Part shown: positions 53,750 through 61,398 of the stretch, one piece after another
Layout: each line of letters starts with the position of its first letter
Numbering within the stretch: position 1 is the stretch's first letter
NCBI GenBank assembly: GCA_019638285.1
Contig: JAHBUB010000008.1
Location: forward strand, 1-64,000
Source of the DNA: Cyclobacteriaceae bacterium
Lineage (GTDB): Bacteria > Bacteroidota > Bacteroidia > Cytophagales > Cyclobacteriaceae
Direction of reading: 5' to 3'
DNA: 64,000 nt
Notes under the pieces: generated by a model
The model's database searches: none
What the model was told of the DNA's origin: nothing
What the model saw: the letters and a program-made list of their open reading frames with translations, nothing else
Program-made: the position numbers and the translations under genes

Positions 53750-55495
53750 TTAAAATAACTGGTATTCCGGTGACTGCATCATTGTATTTAATAAACTTTC
53801 CAATTGATTTATTACCACTTCCATATCGACAGGGTTATTCCATCTAAATGTCCATGATCCTTCAGGATCAGGATCAATTTGGGGTGATTTCAGAAAGGCA
53901 GTAAGAAAATAATTCATTCGCTCTGCAGTTAGCCCTGAACTGTCGTCTGCCGCAGTGTCAAAAGTTAGGTTATCATTAACGGGAAGTAAGTACTTGGCCA
54001 GTTCAATGATGAGAAGCCTTGCATCGGAAGCCGTGGCATTGCTAAAATTGTTTTGAACAAAGCCGACCACGTCAATACCCGCTACTGGCATTGCTTGTCC
54101 CATGAGATTCCTGATAAATTGATATCGTTCTGTCAGGAAGTTAGTGGATATCCAACTGCGATGATAGATGGGAAATTGATGATAAGCATCATAACCGGCT
54201 ACATCGAATGGTTCGTAGAAGTTCATTCCCATTTTGGAGATGGTTCTTATCATGTCGTTGGTCTTTTCATAGAAATCAGCAGCGGCAGCAGTGGGATCTG
54301 GCAACTGAAGATTATAAAATCGATAAGTGCCTATCATTAAGTCTAGTGGAGATTTTATTATTCCTCCAAAACTATCATCATCTACCCCTGCAGCGGCCTC
54401 ATAGAAATGAGTGCTTTTAAAAAGCTCTTCTAATACAGGTTGTAGTTTAAACCCATTGTTGGTGAAAGTGGTGGCCATATCCTGGATCACAGAGTTGTCC
54501 AGTGCGGTGTCGATACTGTGGTATACAAAATGACGATATATCCTTCTGCATATATTTCTAGCCGTTTCGGGCTTGGAGTAAATGGACTCAATGAGTTGAC
54601 TGATTTCATCAAGTGCACTTGCCTCTGTGGCATCGGTTCCGTTTAATAATATTGGATCGGGTTGAATAATAATATTATTGAAGCGCTCACTGAATTGTTT
54701 TATAGTATTGTCATGCGCGGAGGCGTTGGTGGGGGAGCCCCTTACTTTTCCGCGAGGAAGTTGGGTGTCAGGGTCGATGTTGGAAAAGGTAATATCTACC
54801 TCCCAACCAGATAATACTTTTGCAGCTTGCTGTACGTCCAACTCTTTATAAAGAAAATAATCACCAGGATCGGTAACGGGTGGAAGGGTACCTTCTAACC
54901 CTCTGCCAATAGTATATAATTCATGAAGTTCGCGGCCGTAGTTTTCATTAGGGCTGCCCTTCACATTGAGATTGCCATCTAAAAGCCGGAGCATGGCGTT
55001 ATCTACACAAATCTTTTTAGTAAGCTCTTTAAAATTGACAGTAGCCGCCAGGGTTTTGTCTAATGCAAACTGACGGAACAATTGGTTTTGAAAATACAAC
55101 GATCGGCTGTTGTCAACTTTAGTTTGAATAGTGGTGAGCACAGAGTGCATGAAGAAAACAATTTTTTCCCTGGCAGAATAAGCCAGTGACTTACCAGGAG
55201 TAATACCTGTACTTAGCATCTGGCCAAGAGCCCAACCTTTGAAAAACTCCTGCAAGTCGCTATCTCCGCTGTTGGCATCAGTAGTTCCTGTCAAAACCCA
55301 TTCAGTGCCGGTTTCGGGATCGATAGGTAAAATCGGATCAGGAAGCGCTTGCCCAAATAATTGAGTAACCGCCTGAGCGGGTGTGTAGGTTGCAAAAACG
55401 TCTATTTGATCTTTAGTGGGTCCAAAAGTAGCCCGGTGAAGTAGATGGGCCGCTCTTTTTAAGCCTAAGGGTGCAGTCAACTCAGTTAAGGGCAT
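53750..55495 (-). CDS. DUF1800 family protein
   Basis: A 581-residue protein of the DUF1800 family. The opening LKRAAHLLHRATFGPTKDQI and the later NENYGRELHELYTIGRG are the family's signature phrases; CRRIYRHFVYH is the conserved late motif. No signal peptide is obvious at the start used here, so either it lacks one or it is exported with the DUF1501 partner, whose gene starts 9 bases after this stop. The function of the pair is unknown. It is first in the operon. Confidence 0.88.
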   Translation of the reverse strand: MPLTELTAPLGLKRAAHLLHRATFGPTKDQIDVFATYTPAQAVTQLFGQALPDPILPIDPETGTEWVLTGTTDANSGDSDLQEFFKGWALGQMLSTGITPGKSLAYSAREKIVFFMHSVLTTIQTKVDNSRSLYFQNQLFRQFALDKTLAATVNFKELTKKICVDNAMLRLLDGNLNVKGSPNENYGRELHELYTIGRGLEGTLPPVTDPGDYFLYKELDVQQAAKVLSGWEVDITFSNIDPDTQLPRGKVRGSPTNASAHDNTIKQFSERFNNIIIQPDPILLNGTDATEASALDEISQLIESIYSKPETARNICRRIYRHFVYHSIDTALDNSVIQDMATTFTNNGFKLQPVLEELFKSTHFYEAAAGVDDDSFGGIIKSPLDLMIGTYRFYNLQLPDPTAAAADFYEKTNDMIRTISKMGMNFYEPFDVAGYDAYHQFPIYHRSWISTNFLTERYQFIRNLMGQAMPVAGIDVVGFVQNNFSNATASDARLLIIELAKYLLPVNDNLTFDTAADDSSGLTAERMNYFLTAFLKSPQIDPDPEGSWTFRWNNPVDMEVVINQLESLLNTMMQSPEYQLF

Positions 55496-55675
55496 CTGGA
55501 ATTTTATTTAAACCTCAATTAATCTCACTTATTAGTATGAATCATCCAATTTCCGGATAAGATGCCAAAATTTCCGACCATTGCATGTAATTTTCTTTGA
55601 TTCATACTTACCAAAATTTTGTTATAGTATTATTGCTGTGAAACGATTGATCAAAAAAATTAAATTAAATTAAGA
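55496..55675. other. Divergent intergenic region with long-spaced dyad
   Basis: Between the DUF1800 operon and HMG-CoA lyase. AGTATGAATCA (55534-55544) and TGATTCATACT (55598-55608) are perfect 11-base reverse complements 53 bases apart. They could mark a regulator binding two sites with DNA looping, or be chance. No small ORF is convincing. Confidence 0.35.
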
Positions 55676-56527
55676 ATGAAAATTATCGAATGCCCCAGGG
55701 ATGCCATGCAGGGAATAGAAAAATTTATCCCCACGGATGTTAAGGCAAAATATATCAATCTGCTGTTGCAGGTAGGGTTTGATACCATAGATTTTGGAAG
55801 CTTTGTTTCCTCAAAGGCGATTCCTCAGTTGCGCGATACAGCAAAGGTGTACGATCAACTGGATCTGGATAATACGAAATCTAAATTGCTTGCCATTGTA
55901 GCGAATACAAGAGGAGCGGAGGAGGCAGTCCAGTTTGAAGGCATTCATTATCTTGGGTTTCCGTTTTCTATCTCAGAGACATTTCAGCAGCGCAACACCA
56001 ACAAATCAATTGTGGAAGCACTTAACACCCTTGGAGAGATACAGGAGTTGTGTAAAAAGCATAACAAGGTTTTGGTTACTTATATTAGTATGGGCTTTGG
56101 CAATCCTTATAACGATCCCTATGACGTAAGTATAGTGGCGCAGTTTACAGATATATTGGCTACGTTGGAGATTGAAGTGATTTCGTTGGCCGATACCATA
56201 GGTGTATCCAGGCCAGAGCAGATTACTTATTTATTCAAACTACTTAAAAAGCAGTTTCCAAAAGTAGAATTTGGAGCCCACCTTCACTCTAATCCTGCTA
56301 CCGCAAAAGAAAAAATAGAAGCCGCCTATCATGCAGGATGCAATCGTTTTGATGGTGCACTAAAAGGATGGGGAGGATGCCCAATGGCTGAAGACGAGCT
56401 GGTAGGTAATTTGGCTACGGAAACAATATTGGATTACCTTACTTCACAAAATGCGCAACCTGAGATTAACAAAGAAGCCTTTGCGAAATCGTTGACAATG
56501 GCCGATTCCATTTTTTCGATACACTAG
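55676..56527 (+). CDS. Hydroxymethylglutaryl-CoA lyase
   Basis: A 283-residue TIM-barrel enzyme cleaving HMG-CoA to acetoacetate and acetyl-CoA in leucine breakdown. The catalytic residues of HMG-CoA lyases are visible: ECPRDAMQG (Arg, Asp) at the start, GAHLHSNP (metal His pair), and KGWGGCPMAEDELVGN (the reactive Cys loop). Length fits the family. Other leucine-degradation genes are not nearby. It overlaps the dprA 3' end by 4 bases. Confidence 0.93.
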   Translation: MKIIECPRDAMQGIEKFIPTDVKAKYINLLLQVGFDTIDFGSFVSSKAIPQLRDTAKVYDQLDLDNTKSKLLAIVANTRGAEEAVQFEGIHYLGFPFSISETFQQRNTNKSIVEALNTLGEIQELCKKHNKVLVTYISMGFGNPYNDPYDVSIVAQFTDILATLEIEVISLADTIGVSRPEQITYLFKLLKKQFPKVEFGAHLHSNPATAKEKIEAAYHAGCNRFDGALKGWGGCPMAEDELVGNLATETILDYLTSQNAQPEINKEAFAKSLTMADSIFSIH

Positions 56528-57636
56528 ATCTTGTTGAGTCGATACATCTTTCCGGGTAAAGATCTAACTACATTTTTAAACTCAAGGGTTAAAAGGAGGG
56601 AGGCGAGCGTACTTGGTGGCAAAGAAGTTTTACGACTTAATTCGTCTATCATCACAGGGCTTTTCTTTTCCTTTAAGATTGATACTACAATCTGTTCATC
56701 AGGATCAAATAGATTAAGATCAAGTTGCAGAGCTTCTGATTCTATTGAATTGCTGGATACAGTCCAGTTCATAATGTATTCAATGTCCTTTGCATTCGTA
56801 AGCAGATGGGCCTTATTGATTTTGATCAACTTGTTGCATCCTGCAGAGTATGTTTGTCCTATTGCACCAGGGATTGCGAATACATCTTTGTTGTAATTAT
56901 TGGCTATTTCGGCCGTAATGAGGGCTCCTCCTTTCTCCGCAGCCTCTACTACAATTAGGGCATCGGACAGTCCTGCGATGATCCTGTTGCGTGCAGGGAA
57001 ATTGTGCGCATCAGGTTTAGTGCCGAAAGCATTTTCAGTAGCAAGACCTCCATTATCTAACATTTTATTAGCAGTATCCTTATGCAGTGATGGATAAATT
57101 ACATCCATTCCACTACCCATTACTCCAAGTGTTGGTAATCCTTGAATTATGGCCTGCTTGTGCGCATGAATATCAATCCCATAAGCTAAACCACTGATGA
57201 TTAAAGGTTGATAGGGCTTGAGGTCTTCAATCAATTTTTCCACCATCTCTTTGCCGTAGGTGGTGGCTTGCCGCGTACCCACAATACCCACAGTTTTGGT
57301 AGTATTCAAATCTGCATTGCCTTTTAGATACAAGAGGGTGGGGCTATCTTCAAATTGTTTTAAGCGCTGAGGATAATTACTATCCAAATAAAATATGATT
57401 TGTGTATCCTGTCTTTGTGCTCTTTTTATTTCTTCTTCCGCTTGGCGAAATGGGTCACCGGATTTTATAGCCCTGTATGTTGATTCCCCTACATTCGGTA
57501 TTTTCAGCAGTTTACCTTTTGGTAATTTGAACACATCTTCAGCAGTGCCGCAATAGCTTACCAGTTGGCGTACTAGAAAATCACCGATTCCAGGCACAAA
57601 ATGTAAAGCAAGTAGCGCAAGTCTGTTCTGATCCAT
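56524..57636 (-). CDS. dprA: DNA-processing protein DprA
   Basis: A 370-residue protein that loads RecA on incoming single-stranded DNA during natural transformation. The Rossmann-like DprA core is at about 105-290, with VGIVGTRQATTYG, ISGLAYGIDIHAH, LGVMGSGMDVIYP and FPARNRIIAGLSDALIVVEA. An N-terminal SAM/HhH-like region (about 1-70) and a C-terminal winged-helix region (about 310-370) frame it. The gene follows the MerR regulator with 75 bases between them. Confidence 0.96.
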   Translation of the reverse strand: MDQNRLALLALHFVPGIGDFLVRQLVSYCGTAEDVFKLPKGKLLKIPNVGESTYRAIKSGDPFRQAEEEIKRAQRQDTQIIFYLDSNYPQRLKQFEDSPTLLYLKGNADLNTTKTVGIVGTRQATTYGKEMVEKLIEDLKPYQPLIISGLAYGIDIHAHKQAIIQGLPTLGVMGSGMDVIYPSLHKDTANKMLDNGGLATENAFGTKPDAHNFPARNRIIAGLSDALIVVEAAEKGGALITAEIANNYNKDVFAIPGAIGQTYSAGCNKLIKINKAHLLTNAKDIEYIMNWTVSSNSIESEALQLDLNLFDPDEQIVVSILKEKKSPVMIDELSRKTSLPPSTLASLLLTLEFKNVVRSLPGKMYRLNKI

Positions 57637-57711
57637 TGAAGCAATAAAATGCTATAATAGGAAAATGAAATAAAAGGCAGAAATAGGGCTTTTTTAACCT
57701 GCTTTTGAGGC

Positions 57712-58050
57712 TTAATGAAGCTTATCCTTCACTTCAGAGAGGAATTGCCTGATCCGTTTAAGGGAATCGATCATTTCCATTTTGTCTTTTACAGACTGCG
57801 TATCATTCTTAAGCAGATCTTTGGCTCCTTGCAGCGTGAATCCTCGTTCTTTCACCAAATGATAGATGGTTCTGACATTGTTAATGTCTTCCACAGTGAA
57901 TTGCCTGTTTCCTTTACGATTCTTTTTAGGTTGGATTAGGTCAAATTCAGATTCCCAAAAACGAATTAGGGAGGGGGCTACGTTAAATATCTCTGCTACT
58001 TCTCCGATGGAGTAGTATAGTTTTTCAATTTCTTTTTCTTTGTAAGCCAT
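57712..58050 (-). CDS. MerR-family transcriptional regulator
   Basis: A 112-residue protein with a MerR winged helix (YYSIGEVAEIFNVAPSLIRFWE) and a short coiled coil after LVKERGFTLQGAKDLLK. There is no effector-binding domain, so it acts as a short MerR-like DNA-binding protein. It lies downstream of the M23 peptidases and CapA on the same strand. I recall such MerR/M23/alaS clusters in other Bacteroidota, but the targets are unknown. Confidence 0.9.
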   Translation of the reverse strand: MAYKEKEIEKLYYSIGEVAEIFNVAPSLIRFWESEFDLIQPKKNRKGNRQFTVEDINNVRTIYHLVKERGFTLQGAKDLLKNDTQSVKDKMEMIDSLKRIRQFLSEVKDKLH

Positions 58051-58167
58051 GCGTAGCCAGTGCGACAGACAATTGAGTTTTTCTCTTTATTCAATCCATG
58101 CAAATTAGTGATTCTTTATTCGTGGAGCAACGAACGGTAACTAATTTTAATCGACATTGTATCAACA

Positions 58168-59358
58168 TTATTTTGTGGAATAGCGCACCCAACCCTCATC
58201 ATCAATGGTAATGGGGGCCTCAGGAAAGTCTTCAAGGGTTAATTGCCTTATCCGTTTGATCACTCTGCCTTGTAGGTCAATTCTCACCGGTGACATTGGA
58301 GTCTGATAAATGGGCGTAATCTTAGCTTTATAAAATTCTCCCTCCGGATTTGTATATACTTTAACAATTGGAGCCAAGCCATTTACCCCACTGAGATTAA
58401 ACCCTCCATAGGTAGAAAAATTACCTAAGCTGTAGGCAATAAATCTTCCTTTATACACTTCTATCGCCCTGGTTACATGGGGTCCATGGCCAAATATTAT
58501 ATCAGCTCCTGCATCAATCATTGAGTGGGCAAACCGATACACGTCACCACGGTCTTCGCCTACAAATATTTCATGCTTACGCGGTACATGCTCGTACTTA
58601 CTTCCCTCAGCACCACCATGAAACGAAACAATTACAACATCTGCTAGCGAATCCAAGTGTGCAATCGTAGCTTTTGCTGCGCCTATATCGTTGATGCTTG
58701 CACACCCGGAATTGGGAGCGAATGCGGCAAATCCATACTTCACATTATCCTTCTCAAACAGTATATAAGGTTGAGTGATCAGGCCTGCATGCCTGATACC
58801 CAATGAGTCAAGTGTTTTCATGCTGCTTTTGCGTCCTGCATCACCAAAATCTCCCGCGTGATTATTGGCTAGGCTCATGATATCGAAACCGGCTTCAACC
58901 AAATTTGCAGCGAAAGAAGTAGGGCTTCTGAATACATAACAAACCTCCGGATTTCTACAGCCTTTAGGGGTGCCTCCTTCATTTAACAATACACCTTCGA
59001 GGTTGCCCATGGTGATGTCAGCATCATGTAAAAGATGTTTTACATCGGCCATTAGTCCCTTTGCATTGTTGGGTGGTAATCGGTCTTCGTTGGGATAGTT
59101 AGTCCCCATCATGATGTCCCCCACACCAATGAAGGTCAGTGTATCTTTTCGTGCAATTTGCACCACAGTATCAATAAGAATAGGGCCGATGACGATCTTC
59201 ACAGTATCTATTTCATGCTGTGGCGTATCCAGGGCTACAATAGCTGTGTCCCTTATTATTCCCTGTGAAGCTTTATCGTCTTTAGCAGCCTGACGAGCAA
59301 GACGAGACGTGGCACACGAAGACAGTGTAAGAATAACAAACAATAGAATATACCGCAT
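58168..59358 (-). CDS. CapA-like metallophosphatase lipoprotein
   Basis: A 396-residue protein with a lipoprotein signal (ILTLSSCAT, Cys about 15) and a CapA/PgsA metallophosphatase-like domain. Motifs are FIGVGDIMMGTNYP, ADITMGNLEGVL, DIMSLANNHAGDFG, VIVSFHGGAEGS and GADIIFGHGPHV. Family members act in poly-gamma-glutamate or capsule synthesis, but no capB/C genes are here, so the role in this organism is open. It lies 22 bases after the first M23 gene in an apparent operon. Confidence 0.88.
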   Translation of the reverse strand: MRYILLFVILTLSSCATSRLARQAAKDDKASQGIIRDTAIVALDTPQHEIDTVKIVIGPILIDTVVQIARKDTLTFIGVGDIMMGTNYPNEDRLPPNNAKGLMADVKHLLHDADITMGNLEGVLLNEGGTPKGCRNPEVCYVFRSPTSFAANLVEAGFDIMSLANNHAGDFGDAGRKSSMKTLDSLGIRHAGLITQPYILFEKDNVKYGFAAFAPNSGCASINDIGAAKATIAHLDSLADVVIVSFHGGAEGSKYEHVPRKHEIFVGEDRGDVYRFAHSMIDAGADIIFGHGPHVTRAIEVYKGRFIAYSLGNFSTYGGFNLSGVNGLAPIVKVYTNPEGEFYKAKITPIYQTPMSPVRIDLQGRVIKRIRQLTLEDFPEAPITIDDEGWVRYSTK

Positions 59359-59380
59359 TCAGAAAAATTAGAAGAAGGAA

Positions 59381-60340
59381 TTAATCAAGAGAGGTGGTGG
59401 CAATACCCCCTAACTCAACCAGTTTTTCATACTCTTTATTGTTCAAGTCACGCTGGAAGAAATTGATAGGATTGATTTGCTGGCCCTTGAAAAGAATCTC
59501 GTAATGTAAGTGTGTGGCTACAGAAAGACCGGTATTACCTACGTAACCTATAATTTGCCCGCGTTTTACGTGTTCACCTTTTTTGACGATGTACTCCGTC
59601 ATATGCGCATACCGAGTTTCAAAACCGAAATTGTGATCTATATAAACAACATTACCATAGCTAATGGAGTGATGGGCTTCCTCAATTATGCCATCCCCTG
59701 TAGCGTAAATTGGTGATCCTTTTGGTGCTGTAAAATCCAATCCTTTGTGCGGCCTCCAATAGCCCAGAATAGGATGTTGTCTCATGCCATAGCTGGTGTG
59801 CAGGTAAGTGAGGTCAGCATTACTTATGGGTTGAATGGCTGGCCGCGATGCCCACATCCGTTCTTTATACGCCAATTCTTTATGCAATTGTTCGAAGGAT
59901 TGAATTTCAATATCAAGTCTGTTCTTAATCTTTTCTGCCTTCTCGTATCCTTTTTTAATAATTGGAGATTTTATGCCAGCATTCTCTTTTTCCCGGCCAC
60001 CAACACCTGCTTCACGTACTGATTGAGCCAATGGTTCTAAATCCAAAATTACGCGATAGTTGTTATCATCTGTTTGCTCCAGGGCAGCAAGTTCCTTTGC
60101 CGCTTTATCCAACTTTTTATCCAATACCATCCATTCACTTTTCAGTGATTGATTTTTTCCAATAAGTAACGTTTCCTCTACAGAAGGGTAGTTGGCATTG
60201 AATACCAATAAAGCCAATACACCAATCATGAAAGAAATTCCCATAAATCGACTCAATCGCCTCAATACTATCTGACTGTTTATAACTACTGGCTCGTAGC
60301 GACAGGTTTTAGAATTATATACGTAGTCTACTTTTGCCAT
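59381..60340 (-). CDS. M23 metallopeptidase (first paralogue)
   Basis: A 319-residue membrane-anchored protein. After a cytoplasmic start (DYVYNSKTCRYEP) there is one transmembrane helix (about 32-50), a coiled coil, and a C-terminal M23 domain. The zinc site is visible: H and D in YWRPHKGLDFTAP and the HLHYE motif (THLHYEILF). It should cut peptidoglycan cross-bridges, or regulate such cutting. An ATG at 60343 directly precedes the start used here (ATGATG). It overlaps the upstream paralogue by the stop/start bases. Confidence 0.9.
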   Translation of the reverse strand: MAKVDYVYNSKTCRYEPVVINSQIVLRRLSRFMGISFMIGVLALLVFNANYPSVEETLLIGKNQSLKSEWMVLDKKLDKAAKELAALEQTDDNNYRVILDLEPLAQSVREAGVGGREKENAGIKSPIIKKGYEKAEKIKNRLDIEIQSFEQLHKELAYKERMWASRPAIQPISNADLTYLHTSYGMRQHPILGYWRPHKGLDFTAPKGSPIYATGDGIIEEAHHSISYGNVVYIDHNFGFETRYAHMTEYIVKKGEHVKRGQIIGYVGNTGLSVATHLHYEILFKGQQINPINFFQRDLNNKEYEKLVELGGIATTSLD

Positions 60341-61308
60341 CAATCGAGGGATTGGTTAATTTTTTTACTTGCAATAAACAGTCTCGAATAACTATCGCTA
60401 TCCAATCCTTGCACCAGGTACTGTAATGGATCTACATTGACTCCATTGAGTGAGACCTCATAATGAACATGAGGTGCAATAGAACCACCGCTTGAGCCTA
60501 CAGCTCCAATTTTAAAACCTTTCAATACCTTTTCGCCCACACGAACATTGATTTCATCCAGATGGGCGTAGCGGGTCAGGTAGCCATAGCCATGGTCTAT
60601 CTCTACATAGTTACCAAATCCTGCCAAAAGATCACTTTTCTTTACCGCCACCACTTTGCCCGGACCAGCAGCAATTACATTCGCACCGCGCGGAGCCGCA
60701 ATATCTACCCCATCATGGTGATATTTGCCTTTATGGAACGGGTTGATGCGAATGCCGTACCCTGATACAAGATGGTCAACCTCAAAGTTTTCAACGGGCT
60801 GTAACACCGGAATAGACTGAAGCTTATTCCAGTCTGATCTGCTCACACTGGAGGTGAGTCTGAAGAATTTATCACTGCGTTCTGCCTTACTCGCCACTGT
60901 ACTATACTGATTGGAAAGTTTTTTTGTCCAATCCATAAAGACGGGAGAAGAAGCTGCCAGTATTTCCTCTCTACTATCCAAGTTGGCACCCTCTTCAGCT
61001 TTCGGAATCTCAAATATTTTTTTGTAAAGTGCACCGTCCTGTGATTTCAAATCAGCCAATTGGGCACTGGCGGTTTGAATCCTTTCGTTAATAATCGCTT
61101 TATGTTTTTCCAGGGATTCATTCTCTAATCGGTATTGACTTTCCACAGGAGTTTCTACTATGTAGTTTTGTAGTATTAGCAATCCTATGAAGAAGACCAA
61201 ACCAAACGACAGGTAACCAAAGGCATTTCCAATGATTTTTGTGGGCGAAATTCTCTTTCGCTCAAAGCTAAGTGTCTTTGGATTGTAGTAATATTTCTTG
61301 TTCGGCAT
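60340..61308 (-). CDS. M23 metallopeptidase (second paralogue)
   Basis: A 322-residue protein with the same architecture as the gene that follows it: tyrosine-rich start (KKYYYNPKTLSFE), a transmembrane helix (about 28-50), a coiled coil and a C-terminal M23 domain. The zinc site is in YHHDGVDIAAPRG and HVHYE. The two genes arose by tandem duplication. Both keep full metal-site motifs. It is divergent from alaS, with 90 bases between starts. Confidence 0.9.
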   Translation of the reverse strand: MPNKKYYYNPKTLSFERKRISPTKIIGNAFGYLSFGLVFFIGLLILQNYIVETPVESQYRLENESLEKHKAIINERIQTASAQLADLKSQDGALYKKIFEIPKAEEGANLDSREEILAASSPVFMDWTKKLSNQYSTVASKAERSDKFFRLTSSVSRSDWNKLQSIPVLQPVENFEVDHLVSGYGIRINPFHKGKYHHDGVDIAAPRGANVIAAGPGKVVAVKKSDLLAGFGNYVEIDHGYGYLTRYAHLDEINVRVGEKVLKGFKIGAVGSSGGSIAPHVHYEVSLNGVNVDPLQYLVQGLDSDSYSRLFIASKKINQSLD

Positions 61309-61398
61309 ATAAATCCTCTGATTCCTGCTAAATTTGCCGGTTTAGGGCGCTAAATATAAATAAATTTTACGCTACTAAAAGACTTAAAGCTACACGAA

